Of a DNA stretch of 64,000 bases, positions 36,402 to 44,112 are shown in pieces. The position numbers and the translations under genes were made by a program. Source of the DNA: Variovorax paradoxus (GTDB taxonomy: Bacteria; Pseudomonadota; Gammaproteobacteria; Burkholderiales; Burkholderiaceae_C); NCBI RefSeq assembly GCF_022009635.1, contig NZ_CP091716.1:4293001-4357000 (forward strand), given 5' to 3'. The notes beneath the pieces are model-generated. The model was not told where the DNA came from. It did not search any database and saw nothing but the letters and a program-made list of their open reading frames with translations. How positions within the stretch are numbered: the first letter of the stretch is position 1; each line of letters begins with the position of its first letter.

Positions 36402-36731
36402 ATGACCCACGTCGTCTCCGAAGCCTGCATCCGTTGCAAATACACCGACTGCGTGGACGTTTGCCCCGTCGACTGCTTCCGCGAAGGTCCCAACATGCTG
36501 GTGATCGACCCGGACGAATGCATCGACTGCGCGGTCTGCATTCCCGAGTGCCCGGTCAACGCGATCTACGCCGAGGAAGACCTGCCGGCCAACCAGATCG
36601 CCTTCATCAAGATCAACGCCGAGCTGGCCCAGGCCGACGGCTGGAAGAGCATCACCAAGCGCAAGCCCGCCCTGCCTGATGCCGAAGAATGGAAAGACAA
36701 GACGGACAAGGTCGGGGAGCTGGTGCGCTGA
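36402..36731 (+). CDS. fdxA: Seven-iron ferredoxin FdxA
   Basis: 109 aa. Cluster motifs [14 protein letters not shown] and [12 protein letters not shown] give one 3Fe-4S/4Fe-4S pair, with the FdxA C-terminal extension ([15 protein letters not shown]). Cytosolic low-potential electron carrier. Coupled by 4 bp to the ferredoxin reductase gene downstream, a natural redox partner. Confidence 0.95.
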   Translation: MTHVVSEACIRCKYTDCVDVCPVDCFREGPNMLVIDPDECIDCAVCIPECPVNAIYAEEDLPANQIAFIKINAELAQADGWKSITKRKPALPDAEEWKDKTDKVGELVR

Positions 36732-37756
36732 GCACCTTGGCCACCCCCGTCGAAACCGACGCGCTGATCGTCGGCGCCGGCCCCGTGGGGCTGTTCCAGG
36801 CCTTCCAGCTGGGCCTGCTTGAAATCTCCTGCCATATCGTCGATGCACTGCCCGCCGCCGGCGGCCAGTGCGTGGCGCTGTATGGCGACAAGCCGATATA
36901 CGACATTCCCGGCACGCCCATGACCAGCGGGCGCGACTTGGCTCAGTCGTTGCTGCAGCAGGTCGCGCCGTTCAAGCCGCAGTTCCACTTCGGTGAGCAG
37001 GTCGCCACGCTGGCCCGGCAACCGGACGACCGGCTGCTGCTGACCACCTCGGCCGGCAAGGCTTTTCTGGCGAAAACCGTGTTCATCGCGGCCGGCGTCG
37101 GGGCCTTCGTGCCGAAGCGGATCGCCATCGAGGGCATCGAGCGCTTCGAGGGCACGTCGCTGTTCTATCACCCCGATTCGCTGGACCGCTTCGCGGGGCA
37201 GACCGTGGTGGTCAACGGCGGCGACGACATCGCGCTGGAAACCGCCATTGCGCTCACCGGCACGGCAAAGCAGGTCACACTGGTGCACCGCCGCGACGGC
37301 TTCCAGGCCGGCGAGGCCACGGTCGCGACCATGCGCAGCCTCGTGGCCGAGGGCAGGCTGGCCTTCAAGGTCGGCCAACCCGGCGCCTTCGACGGCAAGC
37401 AACTGCAAATCGTCACGCCCGACGCCACGACGCTCGACCTGCCGCTGGACGCGCTGATCGCCTGCCTGGGCATCTCCCCGCGCCTCGGCCCGATCGCCGA
37501 CTGGGGCCTGGAGCTGGAGCGCAAACAGGTGCCGGTCGACACCGAGAAGTACGAGACCCGCGAACGCGGCGTGTTCGCGGTGGGCGACATCAACACCTAC
37601 CCGGGCAAGAAGAAGCTCATCGTCTGCGGCTTCCACGAGGCCACGCTGGCCGCCTGGGGCGCGACGGCCATCGTGTTCCCGGGCAAGGCCGTGCCGCTGC
37701 AGTACACGACCACCAGCACGCGGCTGCACGAGTTGCTGGGCGTGAGCAAGGCCTAA
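36728..37756 (+). CDS. Ferredoxin/flavodoxin-NADP reductase, thioredoxin-reductase-like
   Basis: About 342 aa. FAD fingerprint [31 protein letters not shown], and NADP site [14 protein letters not shown], ending [25 protein letters not shown]. It lacks the CxxC of thioredoxin reductase, as expected for the TrxR-like FNR group. The start is unusual: no ATG fits. A CTG at 36728 overlaps the fdxA TGA as CTGA and has GGAG eight bases upstream. Alternatives are ATG 36689, deep inside fdxA, or TTG 36737, poorly spaced. Confidence 0.88.
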   Translation: MSTLATPVETDALIVGAGPVGLFQAFQLGLLEISCHIVDALPAAGGQCVALYGDKPIYDIPGTPMTSGRDLAQSLLQQVAPFKPQFHFGEQVATLARQPDDRLLLTTSAGKAFLAKTVFIAAGVGAFVPKRIAIEGIERFEGTSLFYHPDSLDRFAGQTVVVNGGDDIALETAIALTGTAKQVTLVHRRDGFQAGEATVATMRSLVAEGRLAFKVGQPGAFDGKQLQIVTPDATTLDLPLDALIACLGISPRLGPIADWGLELERKQVPVDTEKYETRERGVFAVGDINTYPGKKKLIVCGFHEATLAAWGATAIVFPGKAVPLQYTTTSTRLHELLGVSKA

Positions 37757-39063
37757 TCCGCGCCCGCGCGGGGCAGCAGCGCCGCGTATTCGCCGATGAA
37801 GCTGCCGATGGCCGCCACGTAGCGGTCGATGTCGGCATCCGCCAGGGGCAGCGACAGCACGACGAAGCCGCGCGGCGAGGTGTAGATGCCCTCGTTCAGC
37901 AGATGGAAGAACAGCAATTGCCGCAGCCGGCCGTCGACCGGCGCCAGGTCGTCGGTGCTGCGCACCTCGCCCTGCACGAAATGCGCGTTCATCAGCGAAC
38001 CGATGCCGGTGAACTGCATCGCGACGCCCTCCTTCGCGCACAGCGCGTTGAGCCGCGCCCGCATCGCCTCGCCCCTGTCGGCCAGCGCGCCGGCCGCCTC
38101 GGGCGTGAACAGCTTCGTCAGCCCCGCATGGCCGGCCGCCATCGTCATCACGTTGTTGTTGAAGGTGCCCGAATGGGCCAGCGGCCCGGTGCGCGGGTCG
38201 AACAGCGCCATCACGTCGGCGCGTCCGCCGAAGGCGCCGAAAGACATGCCGCCGCCGATGTACTTGCCCAGCGTGGTCATGTCCGAACGGATGCCCAGCT
38301 TGTTCGCCAGGCCCTGCGGCGCAAGCCGCGAAGTCATGACCTCGTCGAACACCAGCAGCGCCCCGACGCGCGTGGCCGACTCTCGCAGGGCCTGCAGGAA
38401 GTCCGGGCGCCCCGGAATGCAGCCGCTCGCGCCTTGCATGGGCTCGACCAATATGGCGCCGATCTCCGGGCCGTGCTGCTCGATCTGCGCGCGGGCCGTC
38501 TCGGCGTCGTTGTAGGGCAGCACGAGGAAGTCGAAGGGCACGGTGGTCGGCGACGGCCTGGCGCCGAAGCCCAGCACCCCGCCGTGGTAGCCGCCCGAGA
38601 ACACGACGATCTTCTTGCGCCCCGTGAAGTGCAGCGCCGCCGTGAGCGCCATCAGGTTGGCCTCGGTGCCCGAGTTGGTGAAGCGCAGTTGCTCGATTTG
38701 CGGAAAGCGCTCGCAGATCAGCCGGGCCAGCCGGCCTTCGAGCAGGTTGTGCCCCGTGAGGTTGATGCCGCCTTGCATGGCCTCGATGACGGCCTCGCGG
38801 ATTTCCGGCGCGGAGTGGCCATAGACGCCGGCCGTGTACTCGGCGATGAAGTCGGTATAGCGGTGGCCGTCGGCGTCCCACAGCGCGGCACCCTCGCCCC
38901 TGGCGATGGTCAATGGGAACGGCGCGTAGAACAGCACGGAGCGGCTGTTCGCGCCCGGCATATAGCGTGCCTGCGCCTCGAACTGGCGCAGGCTGGCCGG
39001 GTTGGCGTCGGTGAAGCGCTGGTACGCATCGGCAAGGGCCTGGTCGATGGCGGCATGGGTCAT
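37753..39063 (-). CDS. Class III aminotransferase (glutamate-1-semialdehyde aminomutase-like)
   Basis: 436 aa. PLP enzyme: SGTEANLMAL, LLVFDEVMTSRLA with the cofactor Asp240, and TLGKYIGGG with Schiff-base Lys267. Closest to GSA-aminomutase-like 'aspartate aminotransferase family' proteins rather than true HemL, so it probably transaminates an omega- or beta-amino acid. Divergent from a TetR gene over an operator-rich 85-bp region. Its stop overlaps the ferredoxin reductase stop by 4 bp. Confidence 0.87.
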   Translation of the reverse strand: MTHAAIDQALADAYQRFTDANPASLRQFEAQARYMPGANSRSVLFYAPFPLTIARGEGAALWDADGHRYTDFIAEYTAGVYGHSAPEIREAVIEAMQGGINLTGHNLLEGRLARLICERFPQIEQLRFTNSGTEANLMALTAALHFTGRKKIVVFSGGYHGGVLGFGARPSPTTVPFDFLVLPYNDAETARAQIEQHGPEIGAILVEPMQGASGCIPGRPDFLQALRESATRVGALLVFDEVMTSRLAPQGLANKLGIRSDMTTLGKYIGGGMSFGAFGGRADVMALFDPRTGPLAHSGTFNNNVMTMAAGHAGLTKLFTPEAAGALADRGEAMRARLNALCAKEGVAMQFTGIGSLMNAHFVQGEVRSTDDLAPVDGRLRQLLFFHLLNEGIYTSPRGFVVLSLPLADADIDRYVAAIGSFIGEYAALLPRAGAD

Positions 39064-39096
39064 GGCGGAAGTCCTTGGTTTGCAGACAGGAGTTAA

Positions 39097-39139
39097 TTGA
39101 TCAATGAACAATTAATATTGTTTATACGATCAATTGATC
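39097..39139. promoter_or_regulatory. Triple palindromic operator between aminotransferase and TetR genes
   Basis: TTGATCAA (39097-39104), AACAAT-TAAT-ATTGTT (39107-39122) and the perfect 12-mer GATCAATTGATC (39128-39139) lie in an AT-rich patch within a GC-rich region. They fall between the two divergent starts and are the obvious binding sites for the TetR protein encoded at 39149. Confidence 0.65.
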
Positions 39140-39148
39140 TGCCGCACA

Positions 39149-39895
39149 ATGGCATCGACCATGAAGACGAACTCGCCACCCAAGCCCCGCACCGCCGGCC
39201 GCCCCGCCGGCGGCGGCGAACTGAGCAAGCAGCGCATCGCAGAAGTCGCGCTGGCGCTGATCGACGAATTCGGCCTCGGCGCTTTCAGCATGCGCGAGGT
39301 GGCGGCGCGGCTCGGCGTTTACCCGGCCACGGTGCACTGGCACGTGAGCACGCGCGAAGCCCTGCTGGCCGAGGTGGCGGCCGCTGTCATGGCCGATGTC
39401 GCGCCTCCACCGGGCAAGCTCGAATGGCAGGCCTGGATCGTCGAGCTGTTCCGCCGCTGTCGTGAGGCCGTGCGGCGCCACCCGAACGTGGCGCAACTGC
39501 TGGGCGCGCAGCTGGTGTCCAACGGCAGCCTGCCGACGGAGCTGGTCGAAGGGGTGCTGGCCGCTTTGGCCGAGGCCGGCTTCGAGGGCGAGGCGCTGCT
39601 GGAGGCCTACAACTGCGTGATCGCGGCGATGCTGGGCTTCCTGACGATGGAGTTCTCGCCCCTGCCCGCCGACAACACCCAGGCCTGGGCCGAGGAGCTG
39701 CGCGAGCGCGTGCACACGATCCGCCCGCTCGACCATCCGGTGCTCACGCGCAACTTGCCGCTGCTGGCCAACAGGGCCTTCATCGTGAGATGGGACAACG
39801 GCACCACGGTGCCGCTGGACAGCAGCTTCGAGCGCCACATACAAATGACCATCGACGGGCTCGAGGCCTTCGCGCGCAGGGTCAGGCCGGCATAG
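39149..39895 (+). CDS. TetR family transcriptional regulator
   Basis: 248 aa. N-terminal HTH (ALALIDEFGLGAFSMREVAARLGVYPATVHWHV) followed by a C-terminal ligand-binding domain of the TetR_C type. The start is ATG 39149 or ATG 39161. Neither has a clear Shine-Dalgarno and the operator ends 9 bp before the first. Likely represses itself and the divergent aminotransferase gene. The 3' end overlaps the convergent LysR gene by 14 bp. Confidence 0.88.
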   Translation: MASTMKTNSPPKPRTAGRPAGGGELSKQRIAEVALALIDEFGLGAFSMREVAARLGVYPATVHWHVSTREALLAEVAAAVMADVAPPPGKLEWQAWIVELFRRCREAVRRHPNVAQLLGAQLVSNGSLPTELVEGVLAALAEAGFEGEALLEAYNCVIAAMLGFLTMEFSPLPADNTQAWAEELRERVHTIRPLDHPVLTRNLPLLANRAFIVRWDNGTTVPLDSSFERHIQMTIDGLEAFARRVRPA

Positions 39896-40817
39896 CCGCC
39901 GCGGCGTCGGCCTGGTGGCCGATGCGCAGCAGCGCGTCCTTCAGCCACAGCACGCCGGCGTCGGAATTGGAGCGCCGGTTCCAGCACACCACCGAGCGGT
40001 AACCCTGCAGCTCGAACGGCAGCGGATGCACCGCGAGCACGTCGCGAAAGCGCTCGGCCACGCGCAGCGGCATCACCGCGACGTGGTCGGTCTGCGCGAG
40101 CAAATCGACGATCTGGCCGAAGCTGGTCATGGCCACGCTCATGGTGCGCGTGCGGCCCAGCCGCGCCAGCACCTGGTCGATCAGGTCGTCGAGCGCCGAG
40201 CTGCCGTAGCCCAGGAACACATGCGGCGCGCCGCAGAAGGCGTCGAGCGTCGCCTCGCGCCCCAGGGTCGGGTGGCCTCGGCGAACGGCCACGACATAGC
40301 GGTCCTCGTACAGCAGCGCCGATTCGCAATCGCTCGGCGGCTGCAGGCGCGGCAGCACGGCGATGTCGAAGTCGCCCTTGCGCAGGCGCTCGGTCAGCGT
40401 GAGGAAAGAACTGGTCTCCCAGTAGATGCGCACGCGCGAGCCGCACGCCACCAGCTCGTTGGCGAGCGTCGGCAGCAGCAGGTGGCTCGCGTAGTCGCCG
40501 CCCGAAATGCGAAAGATGCGCTGCGACGCCGCCGGATCGAAGCCCTCGCCGGGCTCCAGCATGGCCGACAGGTCGGCCAGCACGCGCTCCACCTGGCCGG
40601 CCAGCGCATGGGCGCGCGCCGTGGGCTCCACGCCGCGCGCGGTGCGGGTGAAGAGCGGATCGCCGAAGGTGTCGCGCAGGCGATTGAGCGAGGCGCTCAC
40701 GGCCGGCTGGCTCAGGAAAAGGCGAGTCGCCGCGCGCGACACGCTGCGTTCGCGCATCAGCGCATCGAAGGTCCGCAGCATGCCGACGTCGAGGCTGCGG
40801 ATATCACGTTGGGCCAT
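39882..40817 (-). CDS. LysR family transcriptional regulator (NodD/NahR-like)
   Basis: 311 aa. HTH (DALMRERSVSRAATRLFLSQPAVSASLNRLRD) and substrate-binding domain from ~95. The N-terminal order IRSLDVGMLRTFDALM resembles regulators of aromatic catabolism. Divergent from the binding-protein/Rieske operon with a LysR-type box 8 bp before its start, so it is probably the activator of that operon. Confidence 0.9.
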   Translation of the reverse strand: MAQRDIRSLDVGMLRTFDALMRERSVSRAATRLFLSQPAVSASLNRLRDTFGDPLFTRTARGVEPTARAHALAGQVERVLADLSAMLEPGEGFDPAASQRIFRISGGDYASHLLLPTLANELVACGSRVRIYWETSSFLTLTERLRKGDFDIAVLPRLQPPSDCESALLYEDRYVVAVRRGHPTLGREATLDAFCGAPHVFLGYGSSALDDLIDQVLARLGRTRTMSVAMTSFGQIVDLLAQTDHVAVMPLRVAERFRDVLAVHPLPFELQGYRSVVCWNRRSNSDAGVLWLKDALLRIGHQADAAAAMPA

Positions 40818-40824
40818 ATCTCAT

Positions 40825-40840
40825 ATTCAAAGCTTCGAAT
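40825..40840. promoter_or_regulatory. LysR-type box ATTC-N8-GAAT
   Basis: ATTCAAAGCTTCGAAT is palindromic at 14 of 16 positions and contains T-N11-A. It lies in the 84-bp region between the LysR gene and the divergent TctC/Rieske operon. Confidence 0.55.
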
Positions 40841-40901
40841 TGCCCGTGGGGCGGGCTGTCCGTATCGTCGAGCGCACAAGTACATCACGACTGGAGACAC
40901 G

Positions 40902-41909
40902 ATGAATCGGTTCAGACCCTCGCCACCGGGCGAGGCCACCCGCCGCCGCGCGCTCGGCACCCTCGGCGCCGGCTTCGCGGCACTCGCCCTGCCCGCCTTC
41001 GCGCAGGCCCCGCAATTTCCCAACCGCGTGGTGCGCATCGTCCCGTTCGGCTCCGGCGGCGGCCCGATGGACACCATCGCCCGCGTCTACGCCGAGAAAC
41101 TCAAGGCCCGCTGGAACCAGCCGGTGATCGTCGAAGCCAGGCCCGGCGCGAGCGGCACCATCGCCGCAGACGCCGTCGCCAAGGCCGCGCCCGACGGCTA
41201 CACCGTGCTGCTCACGCTGCCGCTCACGCACATCAACAACGTGGTGCTGCAGCCGAAGCTGCCCTACGACCCGGTGAAGGACTTCGAGCCACTGTCGCAG
41301 CTGGCCACCGGCGGGCCGATGCTGATCGCCCGCGCCTCGGCGCCGTTCTCGAACGTGCGCGAGTTCGTGGCCTACGCCAAGGCGCATCCCGGCATCTCGT
41401 ACGGCACCTGGGGCAACGGCTCCAACGCGCACCTCTTCGGCGAGCTGCTGGCGCGCCAGAACAAGCTGGACCTGGTCCACGTGCCCTACAAGGCCGAGGC
41501 CGCGGCGCACAACGACATGTTCGGCGAAGCGCTGGGCGTGGCATGGGCGAATCCCGCGACCGCGCGCGGCCTCGCGCAGGCAGGCCGCATCAAGGTGCTT
41601 GGCATCACCGGCCGCCAGCGCGTGCGCTCGATGCCCAACGTGCCCACCTTCACCGAACAGGGCTTCCCGGGCTTCGACCTCGACAGCTGGATCGGCGTGT
41701 ACGCCCCGGCAAAGACACCGCAGCCCGTGCTCGACGAATGGTCGACCGCGCTGCGCGAGATCACGAAGATGCCCGACATCCAGGAGCGCCTGGCCGGCTT
41801 CGGATTCGAGCCGCTGGGCAGCACGCCCGCCGAGTTCAAGGCCAGCTACAAGGCCGACTTTCCCCGCGTCGCGGACCTGATCAAGGCCGCTGGAGTCACC
41901 CCCGAATGA
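40902..41909 (+). CDS. Tripartite tricarboxylate transporter substrate-binding protein (TctC/Bug family)
   Basis: 335 aa. Signal region (RRRALGTLGAGFAALALPAFAQA) suggests export, possibly by Tat given the Arg run. Bug-family segments: PNRVVRIVPFGSGGGPMD, ARPGASGTIAADAVAKAAPDGYT, YGTWGNGSNAHLFGELL, VPTFTEQGFPGFD. Binds a small carboxylate in the periplasm. No TctA/TctB membrane genes are near, so it is an orphan receptor. GGAGACACG precedes the ATG. It overlaps the Rieske gene by ATGA. Confidence 0.92.
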   Translation: MNRFRPSPPGEATRRRALGTLGAGFAALALPAFAQAPQFPNRVVRIVPFGSGGGPMDTIARVYAEKLKARWNQPVIVEARPGASGTIAADAVAKAAPDGYTVLLTLPLTHINNVVLQPKLPYDPVKDFEPLSQLATGGPMLIARASAPFSNVREFVAYAKAHPGISYGTWGNGSNAHLFGELLARQNKLDLVHVPYKAEAAAHNDMFGEALGVAWANPATARGLAQAGRIKVLGITGRQRVRSMPNVPTFTEQGFPGFDLDSWIGVYAPAKTPQPVLDEWSTALREITKMPDIQERLAGFGFEPLGSTPAEFKASYKADFPRVADLIKAAGVTPE

Positions 41910-43141
41910 GCACCGTCGCCCCCACCGTTCCTCCAACTTCCGCCGCCGGCGAATGGCAGCCCATCGCCTTCGACACCGGCACCGCCTACGGCCGCAAGCC
42001 GCCGAGCCACAAGCCCGAGCTGACCGAAGTCGGCGCCGGCACGCCGATGGGCGAGCTGCTGCGCCGCTACTGGCACCCCGTCGGCCTGACGGCGGACGCC
42101 GGCGACACGCCGCGCCAGGTGCGCGTGCTGGGCGAAGACCTGATCCTGTTTCGCGACAAGAAGGGCCGCCCGGGCCTGGTGCACTGGCGCTGCGCGCACC
42201 GCGGCGCGTCGCTCTACTACGGTCGCGTGGAGGAAGAAGGCATCCGCTGCTGCTACCACGGCTGGATGTTCGACGTGCAGGGCCACTGCGTCGACCAGCC
42301 CTGCGAGCCCGATGGCGGAGCGCGCACCCGTGGCCGTGTGCGCCAGCCCTGGTATCCGGTGGAAGAGCGCTACGGCCTGATCTGGGCCTACCTCGGCCCG
42401 GCCGAGAAGAAGCCGGTACTGCCGCGCTACGACTGCCTGGAAACGCTGGACGAAGGCGAGACGCTGGAGGCCGACGGCAACAGCATCGGCGGCGGCGGGC
42501 CGCAGATCATTCCGTGCAACTGGCTGCAGCACTACGAGAACGTGGCCGACCCCTTCCACGTGCCGGTGCTGCACGGCAGCTTCAGCGGCACGCAGTTCGT
42601 GGCGCTGATGGGCCAGATGCCCGAAGTGACCTTCGAGAGCACCGAGACCGGCGTGATGATCACCTCGATCCGCAAAACGGAAGACGGCAGCACATTCCGC
42701 CGCGTGGCCGGCCCGGTGCTGCCGACCCTGCGCGTGGTGCCGAACCCGCGCGTGGCGGCCTACGGGCGGGTGGAGTCCATCGGCTGGGTGCTGCCCATCG
42801 ACGACCACAGCTTCCGCATCTACACCGCCGGCCGCGTGAAGACCCCCGGCGACCTCGCCCGCGTGCGCTCGCGCCTGAACGGCAAGCTGTGGGAAGAACT
42901 GACCGAGGCCGAGCACCGCGCCTTCCCGGGCGACTACGAGGCGCAGGTGAGCCAGGGCGCGATCACCGCGCATTCCGAAGAGCACCTGGCCTCCTCGGAC
43001 CGCGGCATCGTGATGCTGCGCCGGCTGCTGCAGCGCCAGCTCGACGCGGTGCGCGAGGGGCGCGACCCGGCCGGCGTGAGCTTCGACCCCGAGGCGCCGC
43101 CGGTGCACTTCGAGGCCGGCAATTTCCTCGTGCGCGAATGA
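41906..43141 (+). CDS. Rieske non-heme iron oxygenase, alpha subunit
   Basis: 411 aa. Rieske cluster ligands Cys96/His98 and Cys115/His118 (CAHRG and CCYHGW), mononuclear iron ligands Asp215-x2-His218-x4-His223 in NVADPFHVPVLHG. Length and layout fit phthalate-dioxygenase / O-demethylase type monomer families. It hydroxylates or demethylates an aromatic acid using electrons from the reductase encoded next (4-bp overlap). The exact substrate is unknown. Confidence 0.92.
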   Translation: MSTVAPTVPPTSAAGEWQPIAFDTGTAYGRKPPSHKPELTEVGAGTPMGELLRRYWHPVGLTADAGDTPRQVRVLGEDLILFRDKKGRPGLVHWRCAHRGASLYYGRVEEEGIRCCYHGWMFDVQGHCVDQPCEPDGGARTRGRVRQPWYPVEERYGLIWAYLGPAEKKPVLPRYDCLETLDEGETLEADGNSIGGGGPQIIPCNWLQHYENVADPFHVPVLHGSFSGTQFVALMGQMPEVTFESTETGVMITSIRKTEDGSTFRRVAGPVLPTLRVVPNPRVAAYGRVESIGWVLPIDDHSFRIYTAGRVKTPGDLARVRSRLNGKLWEELTEAEHRAFPGDYEAQVSQGAITAHSEEHLASSDRGIVMLRRLLQRQLDAVREGRDPAGVSFDPEAPPVHFEAGNFLVRE

Positions 43142-44112
43142 GCGCGGCCGCGGCCCCCGCCATTGCGGTGCGCGTGGCGCGCAAGACGGTCGAGGCCGAG
43201 GGCGTGGCCGGATTCCGGCTGGTGGCAGCCGACGGCGCGCGCCTGCCGGACTTCGCGCCCGGCGCGCACATCGACGTGAGCCTGCCCGGCGGGCTGGTGC
43301 GCCAGTATTCGCTGTGCAACCTGCCGGCGCAGGACGACCACTACGAGATCGGTGTGCTGCGCGACGCCGCCTCGCGCGGCGGCTCGCTCGCAATGCACGA
43401 CGCGGTGCATGAAGGCGCGGTGCTGAACATCAGCCCGCCGCGCAACCACTTTCCGCTCGACGAGAACGCCACGCACAGCCTGCTGCTGGCCGGCGGCATC
43501 GGCGTGACGCCGCTGCTGTCGATGGCCCGGCGGCTGGCGGCGCTGGGCGCCGACTTCGCGCTGCACTGCTGCAGCCGCACCGCCGGGCGCGCGCCCTACC
43601 GGCGGCAGCTGGAGGGCAGCGCCTTCGCGGACAAGGTATTCTTCCACCATGACGACGGGCCGCCCGCGCAATGGCTCGATCCAAGCTCGACCATCGGACA
43701 GCCCGCGCCCGGCAGGCATCTGTACGTGTGCGGCCCCCAGGGTTTCCTGGATGCGGTGCGCACCACCGCGCGCGCACTGCGCTGGCCGGATGCGCAGGTG
43801 CATTTCGAATACTTCGCGGGCGCCGCGCTGCCGGCCGGCGCGCAAGGCGAATTCGAAGTCGAGCTGCGCAGTTCGGGCCGCGTGGTGCGGGTGCCGGCCG
43901 CCCTCAGCGTGGTGGATGCGCTGGCCGCCGAAGGCATCGACATTCCGGTGTCGTGCGCCCAAGGCGTGTGCGGCACCTGCCTCACGCGGGTGCTGCAGGG
44001 CGAGGTCGAGCACAACGACCTCTACCTCACGCCCGCGGAGCAGGCCGCCAACGACCAGTTCCTGCCCTGCTGCTCGCGGGCCCGCTCACCCCGGCTGGTG
44101 CTCGACCTGTAG
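43138..44112 (+). CDS. PDR/VanB family reductase (FMN, NAD, 2Fe-2S)
   Basis: 324 aa. Flavin-binding RQYSLCN, NAD-binding LLLAGGIGVTPLLSMARRL and YVCGPQGF, and a C-terminal plant-type 2Fe-2S domain with Cys273, Cys278, Cys281 (CAQGVCGTC) and a fourth Cys in FLPCCSR. Transfers electrons from NADH to the Rieske oxygenase. The 3' end overlaps the convergent cyclase gene by 27 bp. Confidence 0.93.
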   Translation: MSAAAAPAIAVRVARKTVEAEGVAGFRLVAADGARLPDFAPGAHIDVSLPGGLVRQYSLCNLPAQDDHYEIGVLRDAASRGGSLAMHDAVHEGAVLNISPPRNHFPLDENATHSLLLAGGIGVTPLLSMARRLAALGADFALHCCSRTAGRAPYRRQLEGSAFADKVFFHHDDGPPAQWLDPSSTIGQPAPGRHLYVCGPQGFLDAVRTTARALRWPDAQVHFEYFAGAALPAGAQGEFEVELRSSGRVVRVPAALSVVDALAAEGIDIPVSCAQGVCGTCLTRVLQGEVEHNDLYLTPAEQAANDQFLPCCSRARSPRLVLDL

